Assembly (NCBI GenBank): GCA_902558895.1
Contig: CACEFS010000003.1
Coordinates: 1-64,000, forward strand
DNA: 64,000 nucleotides
Reading direction: 5' to 3'
DNA from: an uncultured Prochlorococcus sp.
Lineage (GTDB): Bacteria; Cyanobacteriota; Cyanobacteriia; PCC-6307; Cyanobiaceae
Below the pieces are notes generated by a model that was given only the letters and a program-made list of their open reading frames with translations, did not search any database and was not told where the DNA came from. Below are positions 58,058-64,000 of this stretch, piece after piece. The translations under genes and the position numbers were made by a program. How positions within the stretch are numbered: position 1 is the first letter of the stretch; each line of letters starts with the position of its first letter.

Positions 58058-58840
58058 ATGCTTCTAAATCTAACTGGCAAAAAAATTCTTGTTACGGGAA
58101 TTGCCAACAATCGTTCAATAGCATGGGGTATCGCTCAACAACTTTCAAAAGCTGGCGCAGAACTTGGAATCACATATTTGCCTGATGATAAGGGAAGATT
58201 CGAGTCTAAAGTTAGAGAACTAACTGAACCTTTAAACCCAACATTATTTTTGCCTCTTGATGTTCAAAATCCAGCTCAAATTGAAGAAATCTTTAATAAT
58301 ATAAAAGAAAATTGGGGGCAAATTGACGGATTAGTTCACTGCTTAGCATTTGCAGGACGCGATGAATTGATTGGAGATTATAGTGCAACCACTTCAGAGG
58401 GTTTTGATAGGGCTCTTAATATAAGTGCGTATTCGTTAGCACCTTTATGTAAAGCAGCAAAACCACTTTTTAGTGATGGTGCTGGAGTTGTCTCATTAAC
58501 TTATTTAGGTTCAGAAAGGGCGATTCCTAACTATAACGTGATGGGAGTTGCTAAAGCAGCTTTAGAAGCTTCAGTAAGATATCTTTCTGCAGAACTTGGT
58601 CCCGAAAAACAAGTCAGAGTTAACGCAATAAGTGCTGGGCCTATAAGAACACTTGCTAGTTCTGCTATAGGTGGCATTTTAGATATGATTCACAATGTTG
58701 AAGAAAAGGCTCCTTTACGCAGAACAGTCACTCAAACAGAAGTAGGTAATACAGCTGCTTTTTTATTAAGTGATCTCTCTAGCGGCATTTCAGGCCAAAT
58801 AATTTATGTTGATGCGGGTTACTGCATTAATGGAATGTAA
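58058..58840 (+). CDS. fabI: enoyl-ACP reductase
   Basis: 'LTGKKILVTGIANNRSIAWGIAQQLSKAGAELGITYL', 'YLGSERAIPNYNVMGVAKAALEASVRYLSAELG'. Confidence 0.98.
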   Translation: MLLNLTGKKILVTGIANNRSIAWGIAQQLSKAGAELGITYLPDDKGRFESKVRELTEPLNPTLFLPLDVQNPAQIEEIFNNIKENWGQIDGLVHCLAFAGRDELIGDYSATTSEGFDRALNISAYSLAPLCKAAKPLFSDGAGVVSLTYLGSERAIPNYNVMGVAKAALEASVRYLSAELGPEKQVRVNAISAGPIRTLASSAIGGILDMIHNVEEKAPLRRTVTQTEVGNTAAFLLSDLSSGISGQIIYVDAGYCINGM

Positions 58841-58860
58841 ACTAAGTTTTTTGCATAAAA

Positions 58861-59466
58861 ATGTCATCTCTAAGGCAATCTGAAATAAAAAGAAAAACGA
58901 ATGAAACAGATATTTCTGTATTTATAAACTTAGATGGCAATGGTATTTCTGAGATCGATACCGGGATACCATTCTTAGATCATATGCTTCATCAAATATC
59001 GAGTCATGGTTTGTTCGATTTAAAAATAAAAGCAATTGGAGATACTCATATTGATGATCATCATACAAATGAAGATGTAGGAATCGCACTAGGCAAAGCA
59101 TTTTCAAAAGCCTTGGGAGAAAGAAAAGGAATAAGCAGATTTGGACATTTCTTTGCCCCATTAGATGAAGCATTAGTTCAAGTCACTTTAGACTGCTCTG
59201 GTAGACCCCATCTATCTTATGATCTTCAATTAAAAGCCCCTAGAATAGGAAATTATGATACTGAACTAGTAAGAGAATTTTTTATTGCCTTGGTAAATAA
59301 CAGCGGTATTACACTGCATATTAACCAAATACGAGGAAGTAATTCACATCACATAGTTGAGGCGTGCTTTAAATCTTTTTCAAGAGCAATGAGAATGGCT
59401 ACCGAGATAGATCCAAGAAGATCTAATTCAATTCCAAGCAGTAAAGGAATGTTAGAAAAACAATAA
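58861..59466 (+). CDS. hisB: imidazoleglycerol-phosphate dehydratase
   Basis: '[22 protein letters not shown]', '[18 protein letters not shown]'. Confidence 0.98.
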   Translation: MSSLRQSEIKRKTNETDISVFINLDGNGISEIDTGIPFLDHMLHQISSHGLFDLKIKAIGDTHIDDHHTNEDVGIALGKAFSKALGERKGISRFGHFFAPLDEALVQVTLDCSGRPHLSYDLQLKAPRIGNYDTELVREFFIALVNNSGITLHINQIRGSNSHHIVEACFKSFSRAMRMATEIDPRRSNSIPSSKGMLEKQ

Positions 59467-59499
59467 AATAGGAATTTTTTCGAATCAGCCACAATTCAG

Positions 59500-61023
59500 T
59501 TGAATTTTGGCGAAGATAGAATAAGTGATTATTTTGTTGTGACTAATTTACAAGATAAAAAAATTGATAAATTTAATATTTTTAAAAAAGAAGATTGGTC
59601 AAGTGCTTATCAAAATGTAGAAAAGGAGGTAACTAAAGAGCCTCTAAAAATTAGCAAAGGTAATAATATTAAAAATTTAAATGGAACATTATTAAGAAAT
59701 GGACCAGGAATATTAGAGAGAGGTGGACAATGGGTTCATCATCCATTTGATGGTGATGGGATGATAACATCCATAAAATTCGAAAACGGTCAGCCATTCT
59801 TAACTAATAGATTTGTTAAAACTAAAGGCTATTTGGAAGAAGAAAAAATAGATAAATTTATTTATAGAGGTGTTTTTGGAACCCAAAAAAATGGAGGAAT
59901 TTTAAATAATGCATTAGATCTAAAATTCAAGAATATCGCTAATACACATGTCATTAAATTAGGAGATGAAATTCTCGCATTATGGGAAGCAGCTGGTCCA
60001 CATGCAATGGATCCTGATAGTCTTGACACTATTGGTTTAACATCATTAAGAGGAGTTCTCAAGCCTAACGAAGCATTTAGTGCTCATCCCAAAACAGACC
60101 TAAACTCAAATGCATCTTCAGAACTTTTAGTCACTTTTGGAGTACAAACCGGGCCAAAAAGTACTATTAGATTAATGGAATTTGATAATGCTGGTACAAA
60201 TTCTGGAGAGCTCATCTTTGACAGAAAAGATACCTTTAATGGCTTTGCATTCCTTCATGATTTCGCAATAACAACAAATTGGGCAATATTTTTACAGAAT
60301 GCTATTGATTTTAATCCTCTTCCATTTGTAATGGGTCAAAGAGGAGCAGCACAATGTCTAAAGTCAAACCCAAATAAAAAGGCAAAGTTTTTTATCATCC
60401 CCAGAGAAAGTGGATTATTTAGAGGACAGCCTCCTTTAACAGTAGATGCTCCAGAAGGATTCGTTTTTCATCATGTAAACGCATTTGAAAAAGATTCCAA
60501 AATCGTATTAGATAGCATTTTTTATGATGATTTCCCATCAGTTGGTCCAGACGAGAATTTTAGGGATATTGACTTTGATAAATATCCAGAAGGAAAACTG
60601 AAAAGATCAATTATCGATCTAAAGACAAAAACTTGTGAACTCGAAACTTTCAGTGAACAATGTTGTGAATTTGCTGTTGTTAATCCTAAAAACTTAGGAT
60701 TAAAAGCCACTTTTAGTTGGATGGCAAGCACATCTCAAAAACTGGGGAACGCTCCACTTCAAGCAATAAAAAAAATAAATTTAACTTCTAAGGAGGAAAT
60801 TTATTGGTCAGCAGGTCCAAGTGGATTTGTTAGTGAACCAATTATGGTTCCAATAGATAACTCTTCAAAAGAAGATGAGGGATTTTTATTTATACTTCTA
60901 TGGAACGGAAAAAGAAGAGGAAGCGATTTAGTGATATTAGACGCAAAAGACTTAAAAGAATTAGCTGTTTATGAATTACCCATTTCAATTCCTCATGGAC
61001 TTCATGGATCTTGGGTTAATTGA
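59500..61023 (+). CDS. carotenoid cleavage oxygenase (RPE65/CCD family)
   Basis: 'LNGTLLRNGPGILERGGQWVHHPFDGDGMITSIKF', Fe-binding His regions 'SAHPKTD', 'FLHDFAIT', 'FVFHHVNAFE', 'SIPHGLHGSWV'. Confidence 0.94.
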   Translation: MNFGEDRISDYFVVTNLQDKKIDKFNIFKKEDWSSAYQNVEKEVTKEPLKISKGNNIKNLNGTLLRNGPGILERGGQWVHHPFDGDGMITSIKFENGQPFLTNRFVKTKGYLEEEKIDKFIYRGVFGTQKNGGILNNALDLKFKNIANTHVIKLGDEILALWEAAGPHAMDPDSLDTIGLTSLRGVLKPNEAFSAHPKTDLNSNASSELLVTFGVQTGPKSTIRLMEFDNAGTNSGELIFDRKDTFNGFAFLHDFAITTNWAIFLQNAIDFNPLPFVMGQRGAAQCLKSNPNKKAKFFIIPRESGLFRGQPPLTVDAPEGFVFHHVNAFEKDSKIVLDSIFYDDFPSVGPDENFRDIDFDKYPEGKLKRSIIDLKTKTCELETFSEQCCEFAVVNPKNLGLKATFSWMASTSQKLGNAPLQAIKKINLTSKEEIYWSAGPSGFVSEPIMVPIDNSSKEDEGFLFILLWNGKRRGSDLVILDAKDLKELAVYELPISIPHGLHGSWVN

Positions 61024-61025
61024 AT

Positions 61026-61601
61026 TTAAGAAAAAATTTCAATTAAATCTGGAATAATTTTTTTTAATGCTTTACCTCTATGACTGCAAGAGTGTTTAAT
61101 ATCATTATTCATTTCTGCGAAAGTTAATCTGGTAGAACTCTCCTCAAAAATTGGGTCATACCCAAAACCACTTTTTCCTCTAGGGTTTAAAATGATATTG
61201 CCATGACATTTGGCCTCAGATTCAATAATCACTTCACCATTTGGGGAACAAACACAAATATTTGCAATAAAGAAAGCACTTCTATTTTGAACTCCACCAA
61301 GTTCTCTTAAAACTCGTTCAATTCTCTTCTGATCATTTTCTGCATATCTAGATGAGTAAATGCCAGGCTTACCACCTAGCGCTTCAATACAAATTCCTGA
61401 ATCATCTGCTATTGACAAATTATTCGTTTTTCTCGAAACTTCACTCGCTTTTTTAATTGCATTATCTCTAAATGTCAGTCCGTCCTCTTCAACTTCTAAT
61501 GATTCTGGCTGGAGTAACAATTTACAATTAACTCCAGCAAGCAATTTCTTATATTCTTCAATTTTACCTTTATTCTTACTTGCTAAAAATAAATTTTTCA
61601 T
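61026..61601 (-). CDS. XTP/dITP diphosphatase (RdgB/HAM1)
   Basis: 'LFLASKNKGKIEEYKKLL', 'SIADDSGICIEALGGKPGIYSSRYA', 'GKSGFGYDPIFE'; start corrected from 61640. Confidence 0.95.
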   Translation of the reverse strand: MKNLFLASKNKGKIEEYKKLLAGVNCKLLLQPESLEVEEDGLTFRDNAIKKASEVSRKTNNLSIADDSGICIEALGGKPGIYSSRYAENDQKRIERVLRELGGVQNRSAFFIANICVCSPNGEVIIESEAKCHGNIILNPRGKSGFGYDPIFEESSTRLTFAEMNNDIKHSCSHRGKALKKIIPDLIEIFS

Positions 61602-61603
61602 CC

Positions 61604-63058
61604 TTATTTTCCTGCCAAATTTATAAATTCTTGACCCCACTCTAATACCTCAATTAGATAAGATTCTTTTGGTGCTTCACAATATAACCTTAAAAGAGGT
61701 TCCGTTCCTGAAAACCTAAAAAGAAGCCAAAAATTTTTATCAATTCTTAACTTTATTCCATCGATCTTTGAGATACTTTTTAACTTGTGACTATTAATAT
61801 TCTCAGGAATATTATCTATAATAAAATCTTTTACGTTATTTTTTTCTGACTGATTTGGAAATTTAATATCAATTCTTTTATAAAAACTTGGCCCAAAATC
61901 TTCTTGAATTTCATCTAAGGTTTCATATAAATATTGAGATTTTTCAGCAATTCCATTTAATAAAACCATCGCAGCATATAGAGCATCTCTTTCAGGCATA
62001 AAGTCACCAAAACCAACTCCCCCAGATTCCTCTCCTCCAATAAATATTTTTTCTTTAATCATTTTTTCAGCAATATATTTAAAGCCAACTGGAAGTTCAA
62101 AAACATCTCTATTTTGACTCTCTGATATATTTTTAATAATATCTGAACCACTAACAGTCTTTAAAACTGGATAAGAATTTTTTTTAATTTCGCCCAAATA
62201 GCTAATAAAGTATGGGAGTAAATCTTGGGTACTAGAGTATCTTCCTTTTTCATCAATTGCCGCAATTCTATCACCATCACCATCAAATATAATTCCTAAA
62301 GTTTTCACTTCATTTGTTGAATTTTTCATTAGTGTTTGTTTTAGATTATCTGCATAATTCAAAAGAGGTTCAGGAGGGTTTCCTCCAAAAAAAGGATCAG
62401 CATCTTTCCTGATTTCTGAAATAACTTCTAAATCATTAGAAGCAAAAATCTCAGCCATACAATTTGCAGCTGAACCATGCATAGAATCTACAAAAATTCT
62501 CAATTTCATTTTTTTTAATCTCTTGGAAATATAGTCAATATCAAAAAGGGATTTAATTCTATCTAAATGAAATTTCTTAATATCTACCAATTGATTAATA
62601 CCATCTATTTTTTCAATTGAATTTCCAAGGATTAATCTTTTTTCAACTTCACTTGTAAAAGATTCGTCAACAGAACATCCATTAAAGCTCTTTATTTTCA
62701 GACCTAGCCAATTATATGGATTATGACTTGCTGTAATTACTAACGCTCCAAGACAACCGACTTCTTTGGCATAGAAACTACAAGAGGGAGTTGTCACAAA
62801 GCTATCAGATAAGATCGGTTCGAAACCACATCCTCTTACAAAAGGCACTATTTGCTTGGCGAATTCACAAGCCATAAATCTACGATCATATCCAATAATA
62901 ATTTTCTTTGAATTAACTTCTTTATAGTATTGATAATGCAACTCCTGACATGCCGCGACAACAACTCTTGAAAGATTGGACAGGTTAAAGTCAAAACCAA
63001 TAATTCCTCTCCAACCATCAGTTCCAAATTTTATCTTATCTAATTTGTCAGCTGTCAA
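61604..63058 (-). CDS. phosphoglucomutase/phosphomannomutase family
   Basis: 'FGTDGWRGIIG', active Ser 'VITASHNPYNWLGLKI', metal loop 'GIIFDGDGDRIAAID', 'GGEESGGVG'. Confidence 0.95.
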   Translation of the reverse strand: MTADKLDKIKFGTDGWRGIIGFDFNLSNLSRVVVAACQELHYQYYKEVNSKKIIIGYDRRFMACEFAKQIVPFVRGCGFEPILSDSFVTTPSCSFYAKEVGCLGALVITASHNPYNWLGLKIKSFNGCSVDESFTSEVEKRLILGNSIEKIDGINQLVDIKKFHLDRIKSLFDIDYISKRLKKMKLRIFVDSMHGSAANCMAEIFASNDLEVISEIRKDADPFFGGNPPEPLLNYADNLKQTLMKNSTNEVKTLGIIFDGDGDRIAAIDEKGRYSSTQDLLPYFISYLGEIKKNSYPVLKTVSGSDIIKNISESQNRDVFELPVGFKYIAEKMIKEKIFIGGEESGGVGFGDFMPERDALYAAMVLLNGIAEKSQYLYETLDEIQEDFGPSFYKRIDIKFPNQSEKNNVKDFIIDNIPENINSHKLKSISKIDGIKLRIDKNFWLLFRFSGTEPLLRLYCEAPKESYLIEVLEWGQEFINLAGK

Positions 63059-63138
63059 ATTTCAAATTTCCTTGATTTCTTTTAATTATCTATAATAATT
63101 TATATGAGTAAATTTTAAAACCGCCCTTAAAAAATAAT

Positions 63139-64000
63139 TTGAATTCTCTTCATTTAAAAAGTTTTACAAGATGCAAAAGAAAAGCATGGCTCGATTTTAA
63201 GGGTAAAAAATCTTATGAAGTTTGGTCTCCCCATAAAGCTATAGATAAAATTAATCAGTTTCAAATTTTCTCTGAATTTTGTAATGGTGAAATATATACA
63301 GGATTAAAAGCCTGTGAGAATGGTTATCAAGGGGTAATTGGATTAAAAATCAAAGGAAATCTTTTCCAAAATATAAACGCAGAGATACTTCCACAATTAC
63401 TTTTAAAGACTAAAGGTAAAAGTAAATGGGGACAATATAAATATTTACCTGCTGTTTATAAGTTAGGCCACAAAACAACTAAAGAACATTTATTCGACTT
63501 AGCTTTTTGTTCTATGCTTTTGGAATCTTTTCAAGAATCTAAAATTGAGAAAGGATTAGTAATTTCAACTTTTTATAAAAAAGTTAAAGTTGAAGAAATT
63601 TATATAAATAAAAAATTAAGAAAAAAAGTTTTAAATGTTTTATTAGATTTGAATGAATGCTTGGAGGGATTTATACCAGAAATAACTCAAGATAGAAAAA
63701 AATGTACTATTTGTTCCTGGCAAAAATTTTGTGACAAAGAAGCAAAAGAAAATGGATATCTAACAGATATAGATGGAATAGGATCCAAAACGGCCTCGTT
63801 ACTCAAAGAAAATGGAATAACTAATACCCAAACATTAGCTTCGTACAGCGAAAAACAACTTGGAGAGAAATTGTCTAAATTCAAAGATCAGAAGTATGAA
63901 AAAGCATCCATATTTGTAAAGCAAGCACAAGCATATATCTCTGGAGAAGCATATTTAATTTCCAATAAAAATAATACGGAAGATCTATTTGAAAAAATAT
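63139..64000 (+). CDS. TM0106-type RecB-like nuclease, truncated by window end
   Basis: Open frame read by hand (TTG start) 'NSLHLKSFTRCKRKAWLDFKG...CTICSWQKFCDKEA...DIDGIGSKTASLLKENGI...'; absent from the ORF track because no stop lies in the window. Confidence 0.8.
   Translation, partial: MNSLHLKSFTRCKRKAWLDFKGKKSYEVWSPHKAIDKINQFQIFSEFCNGEIYTGLKACENGYQGVIGLKIKGNLFQNINAEILPQLLLKTKGKSKWGQYKYLPAVYKLGHKTTKEHLFDLAFCSMLLESFQESKIEKGLVISTFYKKVKVEEIYINKKLRKKVLNVLLDLNECLEGFIPEITQDRKKCTICSWQKFCDKEAKENGYLTDIDGIGSKTASLLKENGITNTQTLASYSEKQLGEKLSKFKDQKYEKASIFVKQAQAYISGEAYLISNKNNTEDLFEKI

Overview
AT-rich cyanobacterial chromosome segment. Gene content and protein sequences fit a marine Prochlorococcus of the high-light type: psb/pet/psa/ndh genes, a PTOX-like oxidase, a lone reduced phycoerythrin beta chain with a CpeS-like lyase, and a DNA photolyase. 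The backbone includes one rRNA operon on the minus strand (16S, tRNA-Ile, tRNA-Ala, 23S, 5S; about 12.5-17.6 kb). It also includes petB-petD, a ctpA/HD/minCDE run, psbB/psbT, psbM, psbEFLJ-ycf48-rubredoxin, ndhCKJ, chlD, metK, rps1, fabI, hisB and mutM-psaE. The 3.7-8.0 kb stretch is accessory-like and rich in very small ORFs: Nif11-like, DUF3104-like, a polyglutamine microprotein and several one-helix membrane ORFs. I see no CRISPR array, transposase, prophage or complete defence island. The best second-look items are the vestigial phycoerythrin beta chain beside its lyase, the oxidoreductase-SelD fusion, PTOX convergent with an NdhF-like membrane fragment, a 7-4-7 palindrome over a putative promoter, and several small ORFs missing from the ORF track. 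All family calls come from reading the sequence; no database search was run.
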